A stretch of DNA of 64,000 nt from JADYZU01 sp964540965 (GTDB lineage Bacteria > Pseudomonadota > Alphaproteobacteria > Rhodobacterales > Rhodobacteraceae): contig CAZIOT010000005.1 of assembly GCA_964540965.1 (NCBI GenBank), positions 164,384-228,383 of the forward strand, given 5' to 3'. The notes beneath the pieces were generated by a model. The model had not been told where the DNA came from. It worked only from the letters and a program-made list of their open reading frames with translations, and searched no databases. Of the stretch, positions 7,884-15,529 are shown one piece after another; the stretch's first letter is position 1, and each line of letters opens with the position of its first letter. Position numbers and translations under genes: made by a program.

Positions 7884-8809
7884 GCAAAGCTCCGTGTCGG
7901 GCGGTCGAAGATGCGCCGCCCCATCAGCGAGGCGGTGAGTTCGACCATCACCACCGCCGTCTTGCCGCGTTCGTCAAGGAACGGGTTCAGTTCGACCAGG
8001 TCAAGGCTGGCGACAAGGCCCGAATCCGACAGCATCTCCATCACCAGATGCGCCTCGCGCAGGGTCGCGCCGCCGGGCACTGTCGTCACCACCGCCGGCG
8101 CCACATCGGGGTCAAGGAAATCGACGTCGAGCGAGACATGCAGCAGCCCGTCCGCCGCCGCCACCCGGTCAAGAAAGGCCGCGAGCGGCGCCTTGATGCC
8201 GAATTCGTCGATGGCGCGCATGTCGGCCAGTTGCACCCGGGTTTCGCCCAAGGCCCGCCTTTCGGCGGTATCGACCGACCTGAGGCCGATCATGCAGACG
8301 TTTTCCGACGGGACCACGGCGTTCAGCGGCGGAAACAGGTCAAAGCCCGGGCGCCCGGTGACATAGGCGACCGGTGTGCCGTGCAGATGGCCGGTCTCGG
8401 TGGTCGCGGGGGTGTGGAAATCGGAATGCGCGTCCAGCCACAGCACGAACAGCGGCCGCCCAAGGCGCGCCGCATGCGCGGCCATGCCGGTGACCGATCC
8501 GAGCGACAGCGCATGGTCACCGCCAAGAAAGACCGGCATCCCAAGGGGGGCGGCGCGTTCGGCCGCCTCCTTGAGGGTGACGGTCCAGCCGACGTTTTCC
8601 TCGGGCCGGTAAAGCTTTGGGTCGGGCGCCTCAAGCGTCACCGGCGCCGGGGACAGGTTGCCCCAGTCACTGACCGTATGGCCGAGGTCGGTCAGCACTT
8701 CGGCCAGCCCGGCGGTGCGATAGGCGTCCGGTCCCATCAGGCAGCCGCGACGGCGCTTGCCGCAATCGACCGGCGCACCGATCAGGATGACATGGGTGTC
8801 GTCGGTCAT
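7880..8809 (-). CDS. rocF: Arginase
   Basis: Hydrolyses L-arginine to ornithine and urea in the cytoplasm. The 309-residue ureohydrolase has the dinuclear manganese ligands in order: GGDHALSLGS near residue 116, DAHSDFH near 143 and DVDFLDPD near 248, the last two each giving two Asp/His ligands. Length fits arginase (about 300-310) rather than agmatinase, and the GGDHALSLG form is typical of arginase; formiminoglutamase or another ureohydrolase is less likely. A GGAG Shine-Dalgarno sequence lies 7 bases before ATG 8809. It is first in a two-gene operon with the following reductase. Confidence 0.88.
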   Translation of the reverse strand: MTDDTHVILIGAPVDCGKRRRGCLMGPDAYRTAGLAEVLTDLGHTVSDWGNLSPAPVTLEAPDPKLYRPEENVGWTVTLKEAAERAAPLGMPVFLGGDHALSLGSVTGMAAHAARLGRPLFVLWLDAHSDFHTPATTETGHLHGTPVAYVTGRPGFDLFPPLNAVVPSENVCMIGLRSVDTAERRALGETRVQLADMRAIDEFGIKAPLAAFLDRVAAADGLLHVSLDVDFLDPDVAPAVVTTVPGGATLREAHLVMEMLSDSGLVASLDLVELNPFLDERGKTAVVMVELTASLMGRRIFDRPTRSFA

Positions 8810-8866
8810 GGCAGACTCCGGTTCAGGGCAACCGCAGATGGCCAGAATTTCCTGCCGCGGGCAACC

Positions 8867-9328
8867 TTAGGCCGGGGTGCGGGCGGCGCGGATCCAGATC
8901 AGGACCAGAAGGAGGGAGAGGATCGCGTTCCAGCTTGCCATCGAGAGGTTGAGGAACGACCACGAAATCTGGTCGCACAGGATCAGCGCCGGCCCCTCGG
9001 TGGACAGAAGGTCGCCCCCCGACAGCCCCGAAAGACCGCCGCCCGCTGAGGTGCAGGAGGTCGGCCCCTCCCACCATTTCTGCTCGACCCCGGAATGATA
9101 AAGGCCGATCCCGGCCGTGATCGCCACCGCCAGCGCGCCCAGCCAGATCAGCGCCGGCACCGGGACGAAGAAGGCAAGAATGCCGATGATGATGGCCGCG
9201 GCATGCGGCCAGCGTTGCCAGAGGCACATCTTGCAGGGCGCATAGCCGAGATACTGGAAGAAGAACGCGCCCAGCAGCAGCAGCGCCGATCCGCCGGCGG
9301 CAAGGGCGATCAGGGTCTTGCGGGTCAT
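8867..9328 (-). CDS. dsbB: Disulfide bond formation protein B
   Basis: Inner-membrane quinone reductase that reoxidises DsbA in the periplasm. The 153-residue product has four hydrophobic segments and both periplasmic cysteine pairs: CKMC (CxxC) after the first helix, near residue 38, and C...C in the second loop (PTSCTSAG and ILCDQ). ATG 9328 is chosen because AAGGAG lies 5 bases upstream; the in-frame ATG at 9346 has no such site. The gene is separate from the arginase operon, with a 57-base gap. Confidence 0.93.
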   Translation of the reverse strand: MTRKTLIALAAGGSALLLLGAFFFQYLGYAPCKMCLWQRWPHAAAIIIGILAFFVPVPALIWLGALAVAITAGIGLYHSGVEQKWWEGPTSCTSAGGGLSGLSGGDLLSTEGPALILCDQISWSFLNLSMASWNAILSLLLVLIWIRAARTPA

Positions 9329-9504
9329 GGCGGCTCCTTGGCGCAAACTCGCGCCAGCGATCCCATGCCATGGCGCAGCTTGGCAAGGGGGGCCGCGTCC
9401 CGCCTCACGCGGTTGGGATCAAGGGGGAACCGCCGCCCGCGCCTGCCGTTGTTAAGCCGCCTGCGGGGCGCTAGCCTTGCCGCAGCAGTCAGGGGGGACG
9501 ACGG

Positions 9505-10359
9505 ATGAAATGGCAGGGTCGCCGGCAAAGCCGCAATATCGAGGACCGGCGCGGGGCGCGCGGCGGTAGCGTCGGCGCCATCGGCGGCGTCGGCGCGCTG
9601 GTGGTGGTGCTGATCGGCGCCTTCCTTGGCGTCGACCTCACGCCGCTGCTCGAGGGCGGCACGCAGGCGCCCACGGGCCAGACCACCGCCCCGGCGGAAC
9701 TGACGGCAGAGGAACGCCGGGCGGGCGAATTCGTCGCCGTGACCCTGGCCGATACCGAGGAAGTCTGGACCCCGATCTTCCGCGACCAGTTGCAGCAGAC
9801 CTACCGGCCGACGACGCTGGTGCTGTTTTCCGGCGCCACGCAATCGGCCTGCGGCGGCGCCAGCGCCCAGACCGGGCCGTTCTATTGCCCCGCCGACAGG
9901 AAGGTCTATCTCGACACCTCGTTTTTCGCGACGATGGAACGCCAGCTTGGCGCCGGAGGCGATTTCGCGGCCGCCTATGTCGTGGCCCACGAGGTCGGCC
10001 ACCATGTCCAGAACGAGCTTGGCATCCTGGGCGAGGCCAACCGTGTCCGGCAGCAATCCTCGGAAACCCGCTCGAACGAGATCTCGGTGATGATCGAGCT
10101 GCAGGCCGACTGCTTTTCGGGCGTCTGGGCACGCAACGCCGCCAACCAGTTCGGCAGTCTGGAACGCGGCGACGTGGAAGAGGCGATGAACGCCGCCGCG
10201 CAGATCGGCGACGACACCCTCCAGCGCGAGGCCGGCGGGCGGGTGCGCCCCGAAACCTTTACCCACGGCACCTCGGAACAGCGGCAGCGCTGGTTCTGGC
10301 AAGGCTACAACACCGGCGACATCGGCACCTGCAACACCTTCGAGGCGCCGCGGCTCTAG
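9505..10359 (+). CDS. Neutral zinc metallopeptidase (YpfJ/KPN_02809 family)
   Basis: The 284-residue protein has a short basic N-terminus, one membrane segment at about residues 24-44 (GAIGGVGALVVVLIGAFLGV), and a catalytic domain with the zincin motif HEVGHHVQ near residue 163. A downstream glutamate-rich stretch (MIELQADCFSGVWA) supplies the third ligand in this family. It is probably anchored in the inner membrane with the domain in the periplasm. The physiological substrate is not known. A G-rich ribosome-binding site precedes ATG 9505. It is a single-gene unit followed by tRNA-Leu. Confidence 0.9.
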   Translation: MKWQGRRQSRNIEDRRGARGGSVGAIGGVGALVVVLIGAFLGVDLTPLLEGGTQAPTGQTTAPAELTAEERRAGEFVAVTLADTEEVWTPIFRDQLQQTYRPTTLVLFSGATQSACGGASAQTGPFYCPADRKVYLDTSFFATMERQLGAGGDFAAAYVVAHEVGHHVQNELGILGEANRVRQQSSETRSNEISVMIELQADCFSGVWARNAANQFGSLERGDVEEAMNAAAQIGDDTLQREAGGRVRPETFTHGTSEQRQRWFWQGYNTGDIGTCNTFEAPRL

Positions 10360-10388
10360 CCTGTCGTTGACGGCGGCGGGCAGGGCGG

Positions 10389-10724
10389 CTACACCCCGCC
10401 CGCCGGCCGGTGTGGCGGAATGGTAGACGCAGCGGATTCAAAATCCGCCGGGGCAACCCCCCGTGAAGGTTCGAGTCCTTTCACCGGCACCATCTGACCT
10501 TGAAATCGCTGGTTAATTTGCCTTTTCGGCGGGCTGGCCCCCATCTGGTCCCCCAGGCCTTCGATGATTGCCGTCAGGTCTGCGACCTTCACGAAGCTCG
10601 ACCGGCCGTGCTTGTGGAGCGTGACACGCCCCTCGTTGACCCAGCGGTAGAGGGTGGAACGATGGATCCCGAACACCGGCTGGACGTGCGAGGCGCGGAC
10701 GAAGATCGGTTGCAGGGCGGTCAT
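10389..10724 (-). CDS. Small helix-turn-helix (excisionase/AlpA-like) protein running into tRNA-Leu
   Basis: ATG 10724 has GGAG 8 bases upstream. The first 55 residues form a MerR/excisionase-type winged helix (VQPVFGIHRSTLYRWVNEGR then HGRSSFVKVADL). After about residue 67 the frame crosses the antisense strand of tRNA-Leu, and the residues there (VKGLEPSRGVAPADFES) are the usual spurious reading of a leucine tRNA. The real gene was therefore probably shorter or has lost its 3' end at the tRNA. Such small DNA-binding proteins next to a tRNA 3' end are typical of integrative elements. No integrase gene is visible nearby. Confidence 0.5.
   Translation of the reverse strand: MTALQPIFVRASHVQPVFGIHRSTLYRWVNEGRVTLHKHGRSSFVKVADLTAIIEGLGDQMGASPPKRQINQRFQGQMVPVKGLEPSRGVAPADFESAASTIPPHRPAGGV
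10406..10492 (+). tRNA. tRNA-Leu (anticodon CAA)
   Basis: The acceptor stem GCCGGTG pairs with CACCGGC at 10482-10488, with discriminator A and encoded CCA. The anticodon loop TTCAAAA carries CAA, reading UUG. A long variable arm (CGGGGCAACCCCCCG) and the T-loop GGTTCGAGTCC fit a class II tRNA-Leu of 87 bases. It marks the left end of an accessory region. Confidence 0.96.
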
Positions 10725-11105
10725 GGGCGATTCTCCGTGAGGCAAGGTTCGGGGTTCCGATCTCCTGGTGCTTGGAGATCAGCTGACGTCACTTCGTAGC
10801 TTCCGTCACCGTCCGATTTTCAGGGGCTAGCTCCGGGTTTCTGGACACTGCGGCTTCGGAAACGCCGGAGAGGCGCCTGTCGCGCCCACGCACTGGGCCT
10901 TTGCCCAGCTTGCCGGCATCGTCGTGACCTGCCACGGGTCTTTCATCCAGCCGGGATCGGAGCCGGTGGTCATTTACGCCGATCGGCGCGGGTTGAGCTA
11001 TCGCCCGGCGCGCGGAACTCTCATCGCGTGCGAGCCGGGTCGACGGGGAAGCGAACACTCTACTGCGTGCCGAGAACTTGGCGATGGAAGCGTCCGTCCC
11101 GTATC
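10725..11105. other. Intergenic stretch without a recognisable gene
   Basis: Beyond the HTH gene promoter region, both strands carry only short open frames of low-complexity, arginine-rich composition with no recognisable family. It may be degenerate island DNA. I see no clear repeat, terminator or RNA gene in it. Confidence 0.4.
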
Positions 11106-12455
11106 TCATTCGTCCACGCGCCGCACAGACAGCCCGTAGGTGAACAACCCATCCGGATCGACCGCATTTGCAATCCCGCTCAGCCTGCGCCCGGTTTCTC
11201 CGGGCCAGGACAGGGCCGCGGCGGAGGGTCGGGTGTCCGAGCTGTAGAAGGAATACATGCCGGTCGACAGATCCTGCAAAGGCTTCCAGGCCGCGTCGAT
11301 GACCGGGATCGGCTCGGGGTGGCACCAGAACGCGACAAGGCCTTCCTGATGGCGATGCGCATAGGCGGTGTCCATCGCGCCGGCGTCGTTGACCGCGCCC
11401 CCGACCGAGCGCAATTCCCCAACGGCGGTGATGCGGTTCTGCATGACCTCTTTCAGCGCCTCGCCGACGTTGCGGTCGACCACATCCACCAGTCCGTCGC
11501 GCATCTTGATGGTCTGCTGGCCGACCTGGGCGTGACGCCCGCCAATCACCACATCGGTATAGGAGGTGATCGCGGCCTGATGCTGCATCAGGGGCGCAAG
11601 CTCGGCGAAGGATTGAAGGGCCGGACGTGCCTTGTCGATGTCAATGCCTGTCCAGATATTCTGGGCTGCCGATATGAACTTGCCCTGCTGGTGGTAGATC
11701 ATCAGGAACGATGTGAGCTCTCGGGGCGCATTGCGCATCAGGGCGCCCCAGCGCTCGACATAGTCCGGCAGGTCGTCAATCAGGTGCTGCGCCTGCTGGT
11801 GAATGGTCTCGGTCTTCGGCAGGTTCTCGGCCTCGAACAGATATTCGGTCACCACTCCGACCTGGCTGGCGCCGCCGCGCACCGCCCAGAACAGATCCGG
11901 CTCCTTCTCGGGAAAGACATCGCGGATCCTGCCATCGGCCGTAACCAGCCGCGCGGAACGGATGCGGTCGACCGTCATGCCCTGGTGCCGGGCAAAATAT
12001 CCCAGCCCTCCGCTACCCGCCAGCCCGCCGACGCCTGTTGAACCGGCATTGCCGGACGTCAGCACCAGATCGCTCTTGCGGAGTTCCGCCGCAACCTCGC
12101 CCCAGACCGCGCCGGTCTGCGCCCGCACCAGACCACGCGCCGGATCGAGTGCCTCGACCAGCCTGAGCTTTGACATGTCGAGCACGATGCCGCCGTCATT
12201 GGTCGACTGGCCCGAGATGCCATGCCCCCCGCTGCGCACCGAAAACGGGGTTGCGCCGCCGTTCTCCCGGTGCGTCTCGGCGGCATAGGCGACCGAGGCG
12301 CAAACCTCGTCCTCATTGCGCGGCCTCAGCACCAGCAAGGGCCTCCCCACCTTCATGTAGGACGACCGCAGCAGGTTGTAGCCGTTGTCCTCGGGCCGGA
12401 CCGCGATGCTTTTCAAGTGTTCGGGCAGCGGCGCCAGCGTTTTCCCGTCAGCCAC
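11106..12455 (-). CDS. FAD-binding oxidoreductase (berberine-bridge/VAO family)
   Basis: A 449-residue flavoprotein. The PCMH-type FAD domain is at about residues 30-200: VRSGGHGISGQSTNDGG holds the histidine that usually binds FAD covalently, and VGGLAGSGGLGYFARHQGMT is the second FAD loop. A C-terminal berberine-like segment follows (AVDPDGLFTYGLSVRR). The start is GTG 12455, with GGGGAGG 7 bases upstream; it overlaps the end of the SDR gene by 8 bases, so the two are translationally coupled. No signal peptide. Substrate unknown: family members oxidise sugars, alkaloids or aromatic compounds. It is the last gene of the minus-strand arm that starts at the TetR-type regulator. Confidence 0.85.
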   Translation of the reverse strand: MADGKTLAPLPEHLKSIAVRPEDNGYNLLRSSYMKVGRPLLVLRPRNEDEVCASVAYAAETHRENGGATPFSVRSGGHGISGQSTNDGGIVLDMSKLRLVEALDPARGLVRAQTGAVWGEVAAELRKSDLVLTSGNAGSTGVGGLAGSGGLGYFARHQGMTVDRIRSARLVTADGRIRDVFPEKEPDLFWAVRGGASQVGVVTEYLFEAENLPKTETIHQQAQHLIDDLPDYVERWGALMRNAPRELTSFLMIYHQQGKFISAAQNIWTGIDIDKARPALQSFAELAPLMQHQAAITSYTDVVIGGRHAQVGQQTIKMRDGLVDVVDRNVGEALKEVMQNRITAVGELRSVGGAVNDAGAMDTAYAHRHQEGLVAFWCHPEPIPVIDAAWKPLQDLSTGMYSFYSSDTRPSAAALSWPGETGRRLSGIANAVDPDGLFTYGLSVRRVDE

Positions 12456-13203
12456 GCGCGACCTCCCCGGCGGCGATCTTGCGCGCTGCCGCCACATCCG
12501 CCTGTCCGCGCATCGAGAGATCGCGGCCCGCAACCCTGGGGTTTGCCGACAGGGATGCGGCAATCTCGCCGACCTGATCGGCCGTCACCCAATCGGGGTC
12601 GCCCTTGTGGCGCATGCGGGTCATGATCGGCCCCATGACCAGCGCGAAGATCCGGCGCTGATCCTGGGCCTCAAGCTGGACGACCGAGCGCATCATCAAC
12701 AGCGCGGCCTGCTCCATGCTGACCATGGCGCTTCCCGGCACGGGCGTCGTGGCCGAACCGCCAAGGATCAGCGTATAGGCGCCGGCAGCGCCCAGCCGCG
12801 GCAGGAAGGCGCGCAGCACCGCCACATGCGCGGTGGAGAACTCGATGTAAAAGCTCTGCCAGTCCGCTTCGCTGATCTGCCACAGCGGCTTGCCCGCCCA
12901 CCAGCCGCCAATCGAGGCGACGACATCATCAACGCGACCGAACTTTGCGATCACATCATTGGCCAGCGCCTCGGCATCGGCGAAGGTGGAATAGCCCTGC
13001 ACGAGGAAATGCAGCCGCCCGGACTGGCCGGTCTCGCCCAGCACCCCGCGGAAGCGGTCCACCTTGCCTTGCGAGCGGGACGGCACGACCACTGTCGCGC
13101 CGCGCTCCAGATAGGCGCGCACAACGCCCTCGCCGACAGCGCCGGTGCCTCCGGCGATGACGACGACATGGCCGTCAAGCGTCTGGTTGTCGTTCGCAGT
13201 CAT
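12448..13203 (-). CDS. Atypical SDR family protein lacking the YxxxK catalytic pair
   Basis: The 251-residue protein has a clear short-chain dehydrogenase N-terminus: cofactor loop GGTGAVGEG near residue 18, an arginine after strand 2 (PSRSQGK) suggesting NADP(H), and a serine in LILGGSATT. At the place of the catalytic Tyr-x-x-x-Lys the sequence is MVSMEQAALLMM, with neither residue. It may be a non-classical reductase, a regulatory NAD(P)-binding protein like NmrA, or inactive. A strong GGGAGG Shine-Dalgarno precedes ATG 13203. The gap to the upstream MDR gene is 19 bases. Confidence 0.85.
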   Translation of the reverse strand: MTANDNQTLDGHVVVIAGGTGAVGEGVVRAYLERGATVVVPSRSQGKVDRFRGVLGETGQSGRLHFLVQGYSTFADAEALANDVIAKFGRVDDVVASIGGWWAGKPLWQISEADWQSFYIEFSTAHVAVLRAFLPRLGAAGAYTLILGGSATTPVPGSAMVSMEQAALLMMRSVVQLEAQDQRRIFALVMGPIMTRMRHKGDPDWVTADQVGEIAASLSANPRVAGRDLSMRGQADVAAARKIAAGEVARG

Positions 13204-13222
13204 CTTCGGCCTCCCTTCTTGC

Positions 13223-14122
13223 TCAGAATGTCAGCACGGACTTGCCGCGGGTGTGCCCGTTCAGGATTTCGGCATAGGCGTCCGCAGCGCGCTCAAACGG
13301 GAAGGTCTTGCTGACCTCCCATGTGTAGTGTCCGTCCGCCACGCCGCGCACCACCTGGCCAAGATTGCCGACGTTGCGCTTGACCCAGATCGGCCGCACG
13401 CGCGGGGAGGAGGCCGGTCTGCCGGAAATCCCGGCGATCACGCCCTCCGGCTTGACCAGTGCAAGCGAGGCCTGCGTCGCCTCTTCACCGCCCGACATGT
13501 CGACCGAGGCGTCAAAGGCCTGCGGATGCACGGCCCTGATACGGTCGACGACCCCCGGACCATAGACAACCGGCACGGCGCCAAGACCGCGCAGATAGTC
13601 CTGATTGGAGGTCGAAGCCGTAGCGACGACCGCGACGCCGCGACCCACTGCAACCTGAATTAGAATAGAGCCGACGCCGCCAGACCCGCCGTGGATCAAA
13701 AGCGAGGTGACCGCGCCGATCTCGTCAAGGACCGTCATCGCGGTCTGCGCTGCGCCGGCGATACTGCCCGCCGCATTCCAGTCGATGGTTGCCGGGCGCC
13801 GCACCAGATTGGCGAGGGGGACATCGATCACACTCGCATGCGTGAAGGCCCCGCCCGAGCCCAGAACCTCGTCGCCGACCGCCCATTCGCTGCTTGCGCG
13901 GGGCAGCTCGACTATCGTTCCGGCAAACTCCGTTCCGAACGTCTGCGGGAGCCCGGAATGCTTGAATTCCCCCGTCATCCGGCGCGCATCAATCGGATTG
14001 ATGCCTGCTGCCTTGTTCTGGATCCGCGCGAAGCCATCCGTGAGTGGCGGCAGGTCCTGGTCCGCGAATTCGAGAACACTCGCCGGACCGAAAGATCTGG
14101 CGAATAGAATTCTGCTTTTCAT
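13223..14122 (-). CDS. Zinc-independent MDR oxidoreductase (NADPH:quinone reductase-like)
   Basis: Medium-chain dehydrogenase/reductase of 299 residues: GroES-like domain at about 1-125, with AGINPIDARRMTG and GTEFAGTI but no zinc-binding cysteines, and a Rossmann domain with IHGGSGGVGSILIQVA near residue 140. The pattern fits the quinone oxidoreductase/enoyl reductase branch. ATG 14122 is selected over an upstream in-frame start (14140) because GGAG lies 7 bases before it. First intact enzyme gene of the minus-strand arm; a pirin pseudogene lies between it and the TetR-type gene. Confidence 0.88.
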   Translation of the reverse strand: MKSRILFARSFGPASVLEFADQDLPPLTDGFARIQNKAAGINPIDARRMTGEFKHSGLPQTFGTEFAGTIVELPRASSEWAVGDEVLGSGGAFTHASVIDVPLANLVRRPATIDWNAAGSIAGAAQTAMTVLDEIGAVTSLLIHGGSGGVGSILIQVAVGRGVAVVATASTSNQDYLRGLGAVPVVYGPGVVDRIRAVHPQAFDASVDMSGGEEATQASLALVKPEGVIAGISGRPASSPRVRPIWVKRNVGNLGQVVRGVADGHYTWEVSKTFPFERAADAYAEILNGHTRGKSVLTF

Positions 14123-14184
14123 GTCACGCTCCTGGAACACAAGACAAATGCAGGGCCGCCGGTCAGGCAGCCTTGCCAGTATCG

Positions 14185-14580
14185 TCAGAACGGGCCCCGC
14201 GAGAAATCGACGAAAGCCTGTCTGATCTCCTGTTCAGTATTCATGACGAAGGGCCCACCCATCGCCATCGGCTCGTCGATCGGCTCGCCCGCCAGAACGA
14301 GGTAGTGACTGTCTTCCCCGGCGGTCACGGTGACAGTTCCCGCTTCGGTCGTGAAGATGGCGGTTTCCGTGTCGTCGACCGTCCACTCGCCATTGACATC
14401 GAGTATGCCCGTTTACTGCGTCACGGCAAGCGTTTCGCCCTCGGGCCGGTCGATGATCTGCGCCTCGCCCGCCCGCAAGAACACGTCCCGCACCCGAAGC
14501 GGGGCCACCGTTTCGGTCGGCCCTTCATGCCCGCAGGCACCGCACAGCGCGAGGGTTTGAGAACCGGGTCTCCTGTCGTC
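14185..14580 (-). pseudogene. Pirin-family C-terminal fragment with in-frame stop
   Basis: The minus strand reads VRDVFLRAGEAQIIDRP, then EGETLAVTQ, a TAA at 14413-14415, then TGILDVNGEWTV and on to HYLVLAGEPIDEPMAMGG, ending QAFVDFSRGPF and TGA. The last part is the hallmark pirin C-terminus (GEPIDEPMAMGGPFVMNT). The N-terminal cupin with the iron-binding histidines is not recognisable. With a nonsense codon in the middle and no start, the gene is dead. Pirins often accompany quinone- or flavonoid-related oxidoreductases, in line with the neighbours. Confidence 0.75.
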
Positions 14581-14702
14581 AGGATCGGTTCACCCCATGA
14601 TTTCAACTGCTTGCTTGCAGTCTGCTTCCGTCGGTGCGCGCTTCTGGTGAGGTATCGCATCCTGGTTTCGGCGCGGCTTCTGCGCTGGTAAGGTGACGGC
14701 GC

Positions 14703-15371
14703 TCATTGCGACTTGCCGTGAAACTCGCGTCGAACTGCGGCCAACCCGCCCATCGCATAAACCAGCACAAGCTCGACAAGATCATCACGCGACGGTCCTC
14801 GCATCTGTTCCGCAATCGGTTCGCCGCTGCGACCCAGCAGCATGAGGGCGATGCAGGGGGCTGCGACGCAGGGCAGGCAGCGGAGCAGCACGGGATCGTC
14901 CGGCGGGATCGCGGTGATTTCCGCAATCAGCGGCAACAGGATGCGCAGTTTGGGAAGGATTTCTTCCGATTGAAGGACCATAAGATGGGGGCTGGGCGCG
15001 ATGATTTCCCGACCCAGGACAACCATCGGCCATCCTGCCGGGCTGGTGCCTCCGCCCAGCAAGAAGCGGATCAACTCGCGCAGCCTGCCTTCGGGAGAGA
15101 GTTCGCTTCCGACGATGCTTTCGAGATCCTGCAAATCTGCAATCCGGCGATGTGCCTCGATCAGCACTGCCTGGTAAAGCCCGGCGCGGTCGCGGAAATG
15201 GTAGTTGATCGAGGCAAGGTCGACCGCAGCCTCTGCAGCGATGTCCTTGTTCGTCGTATCGGCAAATCCCGATGCCGCGAACCGCTCACCCGCGACGGCC
15301 AGAATCCGCGCGCGCGTGGCTTCGCCATCGCTGCGACTTGTGCGTCGTTTCAAGGTCTGGGTCGTGGTCAT
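14703..15371 (-). CDS. cecR: TetR family transcriptional regulator, CecR (YbiH)-like
   Basis: The 222-residue protein has an N-terminal TetR helix-turn-helix (ATRARILAVAGERFAASGFA then NKDIAAEAAVDLASINYHFR) and a C-terminal ligand domain of the CecR type. In E. coli CecR represses ybhGFSR, involved in cefoperazone and chloramphenicol sensitivity; here the divergent genes are the same ybhGFSR-type transporter, supporting the name. It is followed on its own strand by the pirin remnant and three oxidoreductases, so it may control both arms. The start ATG 15371 has only a weak ribosome-binding site. Confidence 0.8.
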   Translation of the reverse strand: MTTTQTLKRRTSRSDGEATRARILAVAGERFAASGFADTTNKDIAAEAAVDLASINYHFRDRAGLYQAVLIEAHRRIADLQDLESIVGSELSPEGRLRELIRFLLGGGTSPAGWPMVVLGREIIAPSPHLMVLQSEEILPKLRILLPLIAEITAIPPDDPVLLRCLPCVAAPCIALMLLGRSGEPIAEQMRGPSRDDLVELVLVYAMGGLAAVRREFHGKSQ

Positions 15372-15456
15372 CTCTGGGTCGGGTCCGGGTTCGAGTGTGA
15401 CGCTGAGGCGGCGCGCAGGTCTGGGGGCAGGGCAGGAGCATGCAGCGCGGGCCTAC

Positions 15457-15478
15457 TTTAATCTACATTTACATTAAA
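15457..15478. promoter_or_regulatory. Palindromic operator candidate between cecR and ybhG
   Basis: A 22-base imperfect palindrome with ends TTTAAT and ATTAAA matches its reverse complement at 18 of 22 positions. It is the only AT-rich stretch in the 158-base divergent promoter region, placed 85 bases from the cecR start and 51 bases from the ybhG start. The size and symmetry fit a TetR-family dimer site. Binding by CecR is an inference. Confidence 0.6.
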
Positions 15479-15529
15479 TGCAATTTAGACTAAGAACGGT
15501 GTCCAAACCTTCGTTTGCCGGGTCACACG

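Noticed and set aside
10789..11325. 178-codon minus-strand frame next to the FAD gene
   Set aside because: Its sequence is low-complexity and overlaps the FAD oxidoreductase end in another frame; no family resemblance.
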